From contig JAFAAW010000044.1 of the NCBI GenBank assembly GCA_023426365.1, positions 1-49,224 on the forward strand: DNA of 49,224 nt, written 5' to 3'. Positions 41,857-49,224 of this stretch are shown here, one piece after another (the first letter of the stretch is position 1; each line of letters begins with the position of its first letter). A program made the position numbers and the translations under genes. The DNA is from Pseudomonadota bacterium. Its GTDB lineage: Bacteria; Pseudomonadota; Alphaproteobacteria; Rhodospirillales; Magnetospirillaceae. The notes under the pieces are model-generated. The model had not been told where the DNA came from, searched no databases, and saw nothing but the letters and a program-made list of their open reading frames with translations.

Positions 41857-44442
41857 TTAGACCGCGACCTTGTCCGCCACCTCGCGGAAGGCGGCGATCT
41901 GGTCGAAGTTCATGTAGCGATAGATGTCGGCGGCCTTGGCGTTGACCACGTTCACCTGCTCCAGATACTCGGCCGGGGTCGGGATCTTGCCCATCAGCGC
42001 GCACACGGCGGCCAGTTCGGCCGAACCCAGATACACGCGGGTGTCGATGCCCAGGCGGTTGGGGAAGTTGCGGGTCGAGGTGGACATGGCGGTCGAACCC
42101 TTGCGGATCTGCGCCTGGTTGCCCATGCACAAGCTGCAGCCCGGCATTTCCATGCGCGCGCCGGCCTTGCCCAGCACCGAGTAATAGCCTTCCTCGTTGA
42201 GGATCAGGGCGTCCATCTTGGTGGGCGGCGCGATCCACAGGCGGGTCGGGATGTCGCTCTTGCCGTCCAGAACCTTACCGGCGGCACGGAAGTGGCCGAT
42301 ATTGGTCATGCACGAGCCGATGAACACCTCATCGATCTTGTCGCCGGCCACTTCCGACAGCAGCTTGACGTCGTCGGGGTCGTTCGGGCAGGCGACGATC
42401 GGTTCCTTGATGTCGGCCAGATCGATCTCGATGACGGCGGCGTAATCGGCGTCCGCATCGGGTTCCAGCAGGGCCGGGTTGGCGATCCAGGCTTCCATGG
42501 CCTTGATGCGGCGGCCCAGGGTGCGGGCGTCCTCATAGCCTTCCGCGATCATCCACTTCATCAGGGTGATGTTGGAACGCATGTACTCGATGATCGGCTC
42601 CTTGTTGAGCCGCACGGTGCAGGCGGCGGCCGAACGCTCGGCCGAGGCGTCGGACAGCTCGAACGCCTGTTCGACCTTGAGGTCGGGCAGGCCCTCGATC
42701 TCCAGGATGCGGCCGGAGAAGATGTTCTTCTTGCCCTTCTTCTCGACGGTCAGCAGGCCCTGGCGGATGGCGTAGAGCGGAATGGCGTTGACCAGGTCAC
42801 GCAGGGTGACGCCCGGCTGCAGCGTGCCCTTGAAGCGCACCAGCACCGATTCCGGCATGTCCAGCGGCATCACGCCGGTGGCGGCGGCAAAGGCGACCAG
42901 GCCCGAACCGGCCGGGAACGAGATGCCGATGGGGAAGCGGGTGTGCGAGTCGCCGCCGGTGCCCACGGTGTCGGGCAGCAGCAGGCGGTTCAGCCACGAA
43001 TGAATCACGCCGTCGCCGGGGCGAAGGGCGACGCCGCCGCGGGTGCTGATGAAGGCCGGCAGTTCCTTGTGGGTCTTGACGTCCACCAGCTTCGGGTAGG
43101 CGGCGGTGTGGCAGAACGACTGCATGACCAGATCGGCCGAGAAGCCCAGGCAGGCCAGGTCCTTCAGCTCGTCGCGGGTCATCGGGCCGGTGGTGTCCTG
43201 GGACCCCACGGTGGTCATCTTGGGTTCGCAATAGGTGCCGGGGCGCACGCCCTTGCCCTCGGGCAGGCCACAGGCGCGGCCGACCATCTTCTGGGCGAGG
43301 CTGAAGCCCTTGCCGGTGTCGGCGGGCACGCCCGGCAGGCGGAACAGGGTGGAGGGCGCCAGGCCGAGGGCCTCGCGCGCCTTGGCGGTCAGGCCGCGGC
43401 CGATGATCAGCGGGATGCGGCCGCCGGCGCGCACCTCGTCGAAGATCACGTCGGACTTGACGGTGAACTCGGCGATGACCTTGCCGTTCTTCAGCGCCTT
43501 GCCCTCATAGGGGCGCAGCTCGACCACGTCGCCCATCTCCATCTGGCTGACATCCAGCTCGATGGGCAGGGCGCCGGCATCCTCCATGGTGTTGTAGAAG
43601 ATCGGCGCGATCTTGGTGCCCAGACAGACGCCGCCGAACCGCTTGTTGGGGACGAACGGGATGTCCTCGCCGGTGAACCACAGCACCGAATTGGTGGCCG
43701 ACTTGCGCGACGAGCCGGTGCCGACCACGTCGCCCACATAGGCGACCAGGTTGCCCTTGGCGCGCAGGTCTTCCAGGAACTTGACCGGGCCGCGCACGCC
43801 GGCCTCTTCCGGCTCGATGCCGGGGCGCGGGTTCTTCAGCATGGCCAGGGCATGCAGCGGGATGTCGGGGCGGCTCCAGGCGTCGGGGGCCGGCGACAGG
43901 TCGTCGGTGTTGGTCTCGCCGGTCACCTTGAAGATGGTGACGGTCAGCGACTGCGGCACTTCGGGGCGCGAGGTGAACCACTCGGCGTCGGCCCAGGACT
44001 GGATCACCGCCTTGGCATTGGCGTTGCCCTTGTCGGCCAGTTCCTTGACGTCATGGAAATAGTCGAACATCAGCAGGGTCTTCTTCAGACCCTCGGCGGC
44101 GACGGAACCCACCTCGGCATCGCCCAGCAGGTCGATCATCGGCTTGATGTTGAAGCCGCCCAGCATGGTGCCCAGCAGCTCGGTGGCGAGGCTGCGGTCG
44201 ATCAGCGGCGACTTCACCACGCCCTTGGCCACGTCGGCCAGATAGGCGGCCTTGACCTTGGCGGCGTCGTCCACGCCGGCCGGCACGCGGTAGGTGATCA
44301 GCTCGACCAGGGTCTGCTCCTCGCCCTTGGGCGGGTTCTGCAGCAGCGCGATCAGCTCTTCGGTCTGCTTGGCAGAGAGCGGAAGGGGGGGAATCCCGAG
44401 CGCGGCACGCTCGGCGACATGCTGGCGATAGGCTTCAAGCAC
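41857..44442 (-). CDS. acnB: Aconitate hydratase B
   Basis: An 861-residue 4Fe-4S enzyme of the AcnB type (HEAT-like domain first), normally the main TCA-cycle aconitase. Visible motifs are the N-terminal LEAYRQHVAERAALG, SRKSATNSVLW, GGDSHTRFPIG, and the cluster cysteines in GSCMTNIGHF and CSLCMGNQ. I choose the GTG at 44442: GGAGG lies 6 bp before it and E. coli AcnB starts at the same residue (MLEEYRKHVAERA). The ATG two codons upstream (44448) directly abuts the GGAGG, leaving no spacing. Alphaproteobacteria often have only AcnA, so the pair is notable. Confidence 0.95.
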   Translation of the reverse strand: MLEAYRQHVAERAALGIPPLPLSAKQTEELIALLQNPPKGEEQTLVELITYRVPAGVDDAAKVKAAYLADVAKGVVKSPLIDRSLATELLGTMLGGFNIKPMIDLLGDAEVGSVAAEGLKKTLLMFDYFHDVKELADKGNANAKAVIQSWADAEWFTSRPEVPQSLTVTIFKVTGETNTDDLSPAPDAWSRPDIPLHALAMLKNPRPGIEPEEAGVRGPVKFLEDLRAKGNLVAYVGDVVGTGSSRKSATNSVLWFTGEDIPFVPNKRFGGVCLGTKIAPIFYNTMEDAGALPIELDVSQMEMGDVVELRPYEGKALKNGKVIAEFTVKSDVIFDEVRAGGRIPLIIGRGLTAKAREALGLAPSTLFRLPGVPADTGKGFSLAQKMVGRACGLPEGKGVRPGTYCEPKMTTVGSQDTTGPMTRDELKDLACLGFSADLVMQSFCHTAAYPKLVDVKTHKELPAFISTRGGVALRPGDGVIHSWLNRLLLPDTVGTGGDSHTRFPIGISFPAGSGLVAFAAATGVMPLDMPESVLVRFKGTLQPGVTLRDLVNAIPLYAIRQGLLTVEKKGKKNIFSGRILEIEGLPDLKVEQAFELSDASAERSAAACTVRLNKEPIIEYMRSNITLMKWMIAEGYEDARTLGRRIKAMEAWIANPALLEPDADADYAAVIEIDLADIKEPIVACPNDPDDVKLLSEVAGDKIDEVFIGSCMTNIGHFRAAGKVLDGKSDIPTRLWIAPPTKMDALILNEEGYYSVLGKAGARMEMPGCSLCMGNQAQIRKGSTAMSTSTRNFPNRLGIDTRVYLGSAELAAVCALMGKIPTPAEYLEQVNVVNAKAADIYRYMNFDQIAAFREVADKVAV

Positions 44443-44448
44443 GGACAT

Positions 44449-44964
44449 CCTCCGCAGGGCTGTATTTTTGAATCTGTGGACCAGCCCCGTCGTCGGGAGC
44501 GACGAGAGAGCCAGATGCGCATGCGCTTACACCATAAAAATGCGCGCGAGTCCAGTGTTTACTATCCGTTCGGGCGGGGCTTCCACCACCCCCCGTCCCC
44601 GGCGCCGGACGGCGGCGACCCCATAAAATCGCCATATTCCCCAGGCTTTCTATGCCCCACAGGAAGACCCCCTTCGGGGCCTCGGCCGGAACCCGGATCT
44701 TTCGGCCGCGGGCACAGGGTTTTTCGGCGGCCGGCGCGATCTCCCCCCCTCCGCGCCGGCCGTTTCATCATATTCTCCAATCCCTTGCCCGCCGGCGCCG
44801 GGCAGTCCCCGCATGTGCCCGGATCACGCTCGTGCGGGCTGGCGCGGCCCCGGCGGCAGCGGTGCCATTCTGCGCCCGCCCCCGTGCCCCGGTCATCGGG
44901 CGTCGGGCAGGGCGCTTGACGTTCATCACTTCCGCCATACCCGCTTTTCTGCCATACAGCCGGT
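44449..44964. other. 516-bp intergenic region between divergent acnB and ccmA
   Basis: No gene is supported here. It must hold both promoters. Visible structures are the palindrome GCGCATGCGC (44517-44526) and a long hairpin, GGCCGGCGCG (44729-44738) with CGCGCCGGCC (44752-44761), a perfect 10-bp stem around a C-rich 13-base loop. An AT-richer patch at about 44533-44570 is the likeliest place for the acnB promoter. The hairpin has no T run; it could be a structural RNA element or a weak terminator. Confidence 0.5.
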
Positions 44965-45636
44965 ATGGCTTTCGATCCCCTCCCCCCTTCCTTCATCGGT
45001 CGTGCGTTGGGCTGCATCCGCGGCGGCCGGGCGGTGTTCGCCGGGCTGGACTTCCAGGTGGCGCCCGGCGACGCGCTGGTGCTGCTGGGTCCCAACGGCT
45101 CGGGCAAATCCAGCTTGCTGCGCGTCATGGCCGGGCTGCTGCGCCCGACGGTGGGCAGCGTGCTGTGGGGCGACGTGCCGGCGGCCGAGGATGCCGAGGC
45201 CCACGCCGCGCGCACCCATTACGTCGGCCATCACGACGCCATCAAGCCGGTGCTGAGCGTTGCGGAGAACCTGCGGTTCTGGGCGCGGCTGCACGAACCG
45301 CACGCGGCCACCGCCGCGCGGGCGGTGGACGGGGCGCTGGAGGCCTTCGGCCTTGCCCATCTGCGCGACGCGCCGGGCAAGATGCTGTCGGCGGGGCAAA
45401 AGCGGCGCACCAACCTCGCCCGCCTGCTGGCGGCGCCCAGCCCGCTCTGGCTGCTGGACGAGCCGACCACCGCGCTGGACAAGGCCTCCATCAAGGTGCT
45501 GGAGCGGGTGATGGCGGCCCATCGCGCCCAGGGCGGCATGGTGGTGCTGTCTACCCACCAGGACATCGATCTGCCCGGCGCGCGAGAGCTGCACCTGGAC
45601 GAATACACACCCGCGCAGTGGGAGGACGAGGAATGA
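44965..45636 (+). CDS. ccmA: Heme exporter ATP-binding protein CcmA
   Basis: A 223-residue ABC ATPase of System I cytochrome c maturation. With CcmB and CcmC it drives release of heme-loaded CcmE. Walker A is GPNGSGKSSLL (about 39-49), the signature region is MLSAGQKRRTNLARLL (about 137-152; SAGQKRR is typical of CcmA) and Walker B is LWLLDEPTTALD. The ATG at 44965 fits the family. Its stop overlaps the ccmB start as ATGA. Confidence 0.95.
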   Translation: MAFDPLPPSFIGRALGCIRGGRAVFAGLDFQVAPGDALVLLGPNGSGKSSLLRVMAGLLRPTVGSVLWGDVPAAEDAEAHAARTHYVGHHDAIKPVLSVAENLRFWARLHEPHAATAARAVDGALEAFGLAHLRDAPGKMLSAGQKRRTNLARLLAAPSPLWLLDEPTTALDKASIKVLERVMAAHRAQGGMVVLSTHQDIDLPGARELHLDEYTPAQWEDEE

Positions 45637-46298
45637 GCCGTTTCCTCGAGATCGTCCGCCGCGACCTGCGCCTGGCCCTGCGCCAGGGGTCGGACAGCAT
45701 CATGGTGGTCACCTTCTTCGTGCTGACCGTGGTGCTGTTCCCGTTCGGCATCGGCCCCGAAACGGGCGTGCTGGAACGCGTCTCGGCCGGCGTGCTGTGG
45801 GTCACCGCGCTGCTGGCCTCGCTGCTGTCGCTGGACCGCCTGTTTCAGGCCGATTACGAGGACGGCTCGCTGGAATTGCTGGTGCTGACGCCGACGCCGC
45901 TGGAGATCGTCGTGGTCGCCAAGGTGGTGGCCCATTGGCTGACCACCGGCCTGCCGCTGCTGGTGGCGGCGCCGGTGCTGGCGGTGCTGCTGCACATGAA
46001 TGCCGACGGCTTCGTCACCCTGCTGCTGACCATGCTGATCGGCACGCCGATCCTGTCGCTGATCGGCGGCATCGGCGCCGCCCTGGTGCTGGGGGCGCGG
46101 CGCGGCGGCGTGCTGCTGTCGCTGCTGATCCTGCCGCTTTACGTGCCGGTGCTGATCTTCGGCGTCGGCGCCATCGACGCAGCCGTGGGGGCGCGCGACG
46201 CAACACCCCACCTGCTGATCCTGGCCGGCCTGCTGACGGTCGCCCTGCCGCTCAGCCCGTGGGCCACGGCGGCGGCGCTGCGGCAGGCGTTGGAGTAA
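45633..46298 (+). CDS. ccmB: Heme exporter membrane protein CcmB
   Basis: A 221-residue protein with six membrane helices, the permease partner of CcmA. FFVLTVVLFPFGIGPE (about 29-44), SLLSLDRLFQADYEDGSLE and the C-terminal block LLILPLYVPVLIFGVGA are diagnostic. The start at 45633 overlaps the ccmA stop by 4 bp and has a GAGGA immediately before; the long open frame upstream is a shadow. ccmC, which usually follows, is replaced here by an unknown gene 7 bp downstream. Confidence 0.95.
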   Translation: MSRFLEIVRRDLRLALRQGSDSIMVVTFFVLTVVLFPFGIGPETGVLERVSAGVLWVTALLASLLSLDRLFQADYEDGSLELLVLTPTPLEIVVVAKVVAHWLTTGLPLLVAAPVLAVLLHMNADGFVTLLLTMLIGTPILSLIGGIGAALVLGARRGGVLLSLLILPLYVPVLIFGVGAIDAAVGARDATPHLLILAGLLTVALPLSPWATAAALRQALE

Positions 46299-46305
46299 GA
46301 CGATC

Positions 46306-46668
46306 ATGGTGAAAGTTTGGGGGCCGCGCGCCCTGGCCGCGCTGCAACTGGGGCTGTTGGCGGCGCTGGTCGCCTATCGCGATGCCGGGCTGCGCACCAT
46401 TCCCGAGGGCGACGGCTTTGTCGGCGCCTGTTCGCTGGCGGATGCCCAACTGGCTGGCATGCTGTGGGTGGCGCTGGTGGCGGTCGGACTGGTGGGCTGC
46501 GTGGTGGCGCTGTTCAGCCGCGCCAAGTGGCTGGGCATGGCGATCTTCCTGGGACCGGTGGTGGCGGCCACCACGCTCAGCCAGTACCAGCACACCCACT
46601 ATCCCGCCTGCTGGGATGAACACGGCGCGCCGGCCAGCGGCAGCCAGCCGGCCGTTCCCATGAAGTAA
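46306..46668 (+). CDS. Unknown small membrane protein after ccmB
   Basis: A 120-residue protein with about three hydrophobic segments (about 8-24, 50-70 and 74-92) and a hydrophilic tail containing HTHYPACWDEHG. It has no similarity that I recognise to CcmC or CcmD. It starts 7 bp after the ccmB stop with GGAG about 10 bp upstream, so it belongs to the ccmAB transcript. Its last codons fall within a 38-bp tandem duplication, so the present C terminus may be recent. A role in cytochrome maturation is suggested only by position. Confidence 0.65.
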   Translation: MVKVWGPRALAALQLGLLAALVAYRDAGLRTIPEGDGFVGACSLADAQLAGMLWVALVAVGLVGCVVALFSRAKWLGMAIFLGPVVAATTLSQYQHTHYPACWDEHGAPASGSQPAVPMK

Positions 46669-46702
46669 TGGCCAGCGGCCGCCAGCCGGCCATTGCCATG
46701 AA
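46632..46702. repeat. Imperfect tandem duplication, 38-bp period
   Basis: The 33 bases at 46632-46664 recur at 46670-46702 with three mismatches (30 of 33 identical). The first copy encodes the C terminus ASGSQPAVPMK of the membrane protein; the second lies after its stop codon and would encode nearly the same residues. This looks like a recent slippage duplication. Confidence 0.85.
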
Positions 46703-46718
46703 ACCTTGCCACGAGACA

Positions 46719-46744
46719 GCGGCCGCCGGCGGGCAGGCGGCCGC
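46719..46744. terminator. Hairpin between the convergent membrane-protein gene and ccmI
   Basis: GCGGCCGCC (46719-46727) pairs with GGCGGCCGC (46736-46744), a 9-bp stem with an 8-base loop, in the 125-bp gap between convergent genes. CCTTTC follows on the plus strand; no T run is present. Confidence 0.35.
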
Positions 46745-46793
46745 CCTTTCGCCCAGGGCGGCGCCGTCGCCGGAACGGTCGGGATGCCGCCCC

Positions 46794-47624
46794 TTACTTC
46801 AGGGCGTCCAGTTGTTCCTGGATTTCCTTGTGCTCCTCGCTGCCCTCGGGCAGCAGGCCGAGCAGGCGGGTCCACAGGTCGCGCGCCTTCTTGGCGTTGC
46901 CGGTCTGCGCCTCGGCCAGGCCGGTGAAATAGAGGGCGTCGGGGTTCTTGGGATCGACCGCCACGATCTCGCGCATCACGCGGACGAATTCGGGGGGCAG
47001 CGCGCTGCCCTGGGGAACCTCGGCCAGCAGCAGGGCGGCGTATTCCATGCGCACCTGCACGTCGCCGGGCAGCAGCGCCACCGCCTTCTTGTAGGCGTCG
47101 GTGGACTTCTCCGTCTCGCCCATCACCCGCAGCGAGCGGCCCAGCATGGCCCAGCCCTTGCCGTCATTGGGTTCCTTTTCCAGCCGGGCGCTCAGGCTGG
47201 CGACCATGTTCTGGATCAGCGCCGCCTGGTCCTGCATGTCGGCGATCATGCCGGCGCGGGCGGAATAGGGCTGGTCGGGCAGATGGGGCTGGCCCAGCAG
47301 GCTATAGGTGCCGAAGCCCACCAGCGGCACCACCGCCAGCACGGCCGCCGAAGCGGCCAGCACCGCGCCGCGCGAGGGCTTGCCGCCCTGGCCCACGTCG
47401 CCCAGCGCCAGGATGCGGCGCTGGATCTCGGTGCGGGCGGCGTCGGCCTGATCGGCGGTCAGGATGCCGCGCTCCACCTCGCGCTCGATCTCGGCCAACT
47501 GGTCCTTGTACACGGTCAGGTCATAGGCCGCGCGCGACATCGCCTGCGGCTTGCGCCGCAGCAGCGGCACCAGCAGCAGGGCGACGGTGACCGCCGTCAT
47601 GGCGGCAAAGACGATCCAGATCAT
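46794..47624 (-). CDS. ccmI: Cytochrome c maturation protein CcmI
   Basis: A 276-residue membrane protein that holds apocytochrome c for the heme ligation complex. Two membrane helices (about 2-20 and 89-108) flank a cytosolic coiled-coil segment (YKDQLAEIEREVERGILTAD); the C-terminal periplasmic half carries TPR repeats (GWAMLGRSLRVMGETEKSTD; ALYFTGLAEAQTGNAKKA). The ATG at 47624 (MIWIVFAAMTAV) starts directly at the first helix as in the family, with AAGG about 10 bp upstream; the frame is open to 47681. It is the last gene of the leftward ccm group. Confidence 0.92.
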   Translation of the reverse strand: MIWIVFAAMTAVTVALLLVPLLRRKPQAMSRAAYDLTVYKDQLAEIEREVERGILTADQADAARTEIQRRILALGDVGQGGKPSRGAVLAASAAVLAVVPLVGFGTYSLLGQPHLPDQPYSARAGMIADMQDQAALIQNMVASLSARLEKEPNDGKGWAMLGRSLRVMGETEKSTDAYKKAVALLPGDVQVRMEYAALLLAEVPQGSALPPEFVRVMREIVAVDPKNPDALYFTGLAEAQTGNAKKARDLWTRLLGLLPEGSEEHKEIQEQLDALK

Positions 47625-47718
47625 TGCGGCGAACCTTTGTTTGTCCGTCGCGTGGCGACGGCGGCCGGGCATGCCCGGCAACAGGCGATACGATGCGGGG
47701 CGCAGGTGGCCGCCGGGG

Positions 47719-48195
47719 TCATTTGCCGTCCTTCAACAGGGCGTCCAGGCGGCGCTTTTCCGCCTCGGTCAGCGGCGTCGGCTGGGCCGGGGTGCCGGCG
47801 GCGACGCCGCGGCGGCGATAGAACAGCCACACCGCCACCAGGCCGACCACGAACAGCACGAAGGGGCCGACCCACAGCACCAGGGTGCTGGCCTTGAACG
47901 GCGGCTTCAGCAACACGTAATCGCCATAGCGGTCCACCACGAACTGCTTGACCTGTTCGTTGGTGGCGCCGGCCTGGATCTGCTCGCGCACGATGATGCG
48001 CAGGTCGCGGGCCAGGTCGGCGTTGGAATCCTCGATGGATTCGTTTTGGCAGACCAGGCAGCGCAGCTCCTTGCCCAGCTTCTCGGCGCGCGCCTCCAGC
48101 TTGGGGTCCTTGAGCATTTCCGACGGGTCGGCGGCCAGGGCGGGGGCGGCCAGCGTCATCAACGCCAGCGCCAGGGCGGCTCCAAGGCGCCTCAT
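47719..48195 (-). CDS. ccmH: Cytochrome c maturation thioredoxin-like protein CcmH
   Basis: A 158-residue periplasmic protein that reduces or holds the CxxCH cysteines of apocytochrome c. It has an N-terminal signal sequence (about 1-21), the active-site LRCLVCQNESI (Cys at about 45 and 48) and one C-terminal membrane helix (about 105-127). Size fits the short CcmH/CycL type. The ATG at 48195 overlaps the dsbE stop as ATGA and has GGAG 8 bp upstream. It precedes ccmI by 94 bp. Confidence 0.94.
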   Translation of the reverse strand: MRRLGAALALALMTLAAPALAADPSEMLKDPKLEARAEKLGKELRCLVCQNESIEDSNADLARDLRIIVREQIQAGATNEQVKQFVVDRYGDYVLLKPPFKASTLVLWVGPFVLFVVGLVAVWLFYRRRGVAAGTPAQPTPLTEAEKRRLDALLKDGK

Positions 48196-48731
48196 TTGTT
48201 CAGCTCCTGGATGATGGGCAGGAAGGTGGCCTTCCACGCCTCGGGCGTGATCGGGCCGATATGCTTGTAGCGGATGACCCCGTTCCTATCGACGATGAAG
48301 GTCTCGGGCGCGCCGGTGACGCCGAAATCGATGGCGGCACGGCCGGGGGCGGGGTCGGCGCCCACCCGCTCGTAGGGATCGCCGTACTTGGCCAGCCACC
48401 TGGCGCCCTCGGCCGGGTCGTCGCGCCAGTCGATGCCGTGGATCGGCACGATGCCCGCCTTCTTGAGCTGCATCAGATAGGGGTGCTCCTGCACGCAGGC
48501 CACGCACCACGACCCGAAGATGTTGACCAGCGACACCCGGCCCTTGAGGTCGGCGGTCGCCAGCCCCGAATCGGCCGGGCGGCCGGGCAGCGGCGGCAGG
48601 TTCATCTCGGGCACCGGCCGGTCGATCAGGGTGGACGGCAGCAGGCGGGGATCGTGGTTCAGCCCCCACTTGAACACCGCCGCCAGGGCCAGGAAGCCCA
48701 CCAGCGGCAGCACGTACAACAGGCGTCGCAT
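48192..48731 (-). CDS. dsbE: Thiol:disulfide interchange protein DsbE/CcmG
   Basis: A 179-residue membrane-anchored periplasmic thioredoxin. An N-terminal anchor (about 4-22), the active site WCVAC (about 75-79, within FGSWCVACVQEHP), a Glu two to three residues later and the cis-Pro loop GAPETFIVD (about 140-148) are present. It keeps apocytochrome c or CcmH reduced for heme attachment. The active site has Ala where most CcmG proteins have Pro or Thr. GAAGG lies about 7 bp before the ATG. It is placed between ccmF and ccmH. Confidence 0.93.
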   Translation of the reverse strand: MRRLLYVLPLVGFLALAAVFKWGLNHDPRLLPSTLIDRPVPEMNLPPLPGRPADSGLATADLKGRVSLVNIFGSWCVACVQEHPYLMQLKKAGIVPIHGIDWRDDPAEGARWLAKYGDPYERVGADPAPGRAAIDFGVTGAPETFIVDRNGVIRYKHIGPITPEAWKATFLPIIQELNK

Positions 48732-48750
48732 GGTCGTGCCTTCTCCCCCC

Positions 48751-49224
48751 TTACGCCTTGACGGCCTGCGCCGGCGCGCGTGCGCGGGTCGGCGCGCCGA
48801 CCCGGTGGCGGCGATCGGACAGCGACGTCAGGCCGCCCACCACCATCACCAGGGCGCCCACCCACATCCACGGCACCAGCGGATTGAAGTACAGCCGGGT
48901 GACATAGCCGCCGCTGGCGTCCTTGTCGCCGATCACCGCATAGACGTCGCCCCAGAAGGTGCCGACGATGGCGGCCTCGGTGGTGGGGCGCGGCGGCTGG
49001 CGATAGACGCGCTTGGCCGGGGTCATCACGGCGAACGGCTTGCCGTCGCGGGTGACCTCGAACACGCCGGTGGTGGCCACGTAATTGGCCCCCGGCACGT
49101 CCTTGACCTCCTTCAGGGTGAAGGTGTAGCCGGCCACGGTGACGCCCTGGCCCACATGCTGGCTTTGCACCGATTCCGTCTTCCAGGCGGACGAGGCGGT
49201 GGCGCCGGCGATGAACACCGCCAG
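48751..49224 (-). CDS. ccmF: Cytochrome c heme lyase subunit CcmF, C-terminal part (gene continues past the window)
   Basis: The last 157 residues of CcmF; the frame remains open at the window edge. The segment GYTFTLKEVKDVPGANYVA, the periplasmic loop with FEVTRDGK, PAKRVYRQPPRPTTEAAI and the final membrane helix (WMWVGALVMVVGGLTSLSD) are typical. CcmF transfers heme to apocytochrome c with CcmH and CcmI. An internal GTG at 49218 is not the real start. The stop is 19 bp before dsbE, so ccmF, dsbE, ccmH and ccmI form one operon. Confidence 0.93.
   Translation of the reverse strand: MAVFIAGATASSAWKTESVQSQHVGQGVTVAGYTFTLKEVKDVPGANYVATTGVFEVTRDGKPFAVMTPAKRVYRQPPRPTTEAAIVGTFWGDVYAVIGDKDASGGYVTRLYFNPLVPWMWVGALVMVVGGLTSLSDRRHRVGAPTRARAPAQAVKA

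Noticed and set aside
41548..44919. 1123-codon plus-strand frame opposite acnB
   Set aside because: Shadow of AcnB; it also runs through a clear terminator and intergenic DNA.
1..49224. CRISPR arrays, rRNA, tRNA and magnetosome genes
   Set aside because: No regularly spaced repeats, rRNA or tRNA signatures, or mam/mms-type proteins were seen anywhere in the window.

Overview
The window is GC-rich chromosomal DNA from an alphaproteobacterium. The gene content (alphaproteobacterial hemC-hemD-Mic60-hemY block, aerobic-type CobN/CobW cobalamin genes, TIGR02186 and DUF2333 membrane proteins, paired AcnA and AcnB, System I cytochrome c maturation) fits a Rhodospirillales / Magnetospirillum-like organism. 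That placement is inference from gene families; no rRNA lies in the window. Almost everything from about 3.1 kb to the right end is densely packed housekeeping DNA. The first 3.1 kb is different: lower GC, mobile, and the only clearly accessory part.

Left end (1-3.1 kb): the end of an integrated element. A tyrosine recombinase resembling GmtY is followed on the same strand by a partner protein resembling GmtZ, the two-integrase signature of Gamma-Mobile-Trio islands. The partner gene appears cut short by an IS5-family insertion sequence whose transposase start is at the window edge. The right end of the element seems to sit inside a host HNH endonuclease gene, whose C-terminal half, including the complete HNH domain, survives at 2989-3402. 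The cargo of the element would lie left of the window.

3.5-20.6 kb: ampG (muropeptide import), ald-ppa (alanine dehydrogenase, pyrophosphatase), then on the minus strand pstB-phoU without pstSCA, the cobU-cobW-cobN cobalamin block, an alcohol dehydrogenase coupled to an isoprenylcysteine-methyltransferase-like protein, and tsaD. Divergent from tsaD run hemC, a single ORF joining HemD to a Mic60/mitofilin-like protein, and hemY.

20.6-32.5 kb: a long minus-strand run, in transcription order mutS, glnD, murJ, DUF2333, TIGR02186, universal stress protein, nfuA and a Bax-like glucosaminidase. A small glycine-rich protein diverges from mutS. 32.6-36.3 kb: maeB (malic enzyme fused to a phosphotransacetylase-like domain) followed at once by a PhoR-like sensor kinase with no response regulator. 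36.4-44.4 kb: a small double zinc-ribbon protein, a gamma-glutamyltransferase, a xanthine phosphoribosyltransferase, and both aconitases in tandem (acnB then acnA) with a strong terminator between them. 44.9-49.2 kb: cytochrome c maturation genes in two converging groups, ccmA-ccmB plus an unknown membrane protein rightward, and ccmF-dsbE/ccmG-ccmH-ccmI leftward; ccmC, ccmD and ccmE are not in the window.

The most interesting points are the disrupted Gamma-Mobile-Trio-like module with its apparent junction inside the HNH gene, the HemD-Mic60 reading-frame fusion with its own internal ribosome site, and the scattered Pho genes. I see no CRISPR array, tRNA or rRNA.
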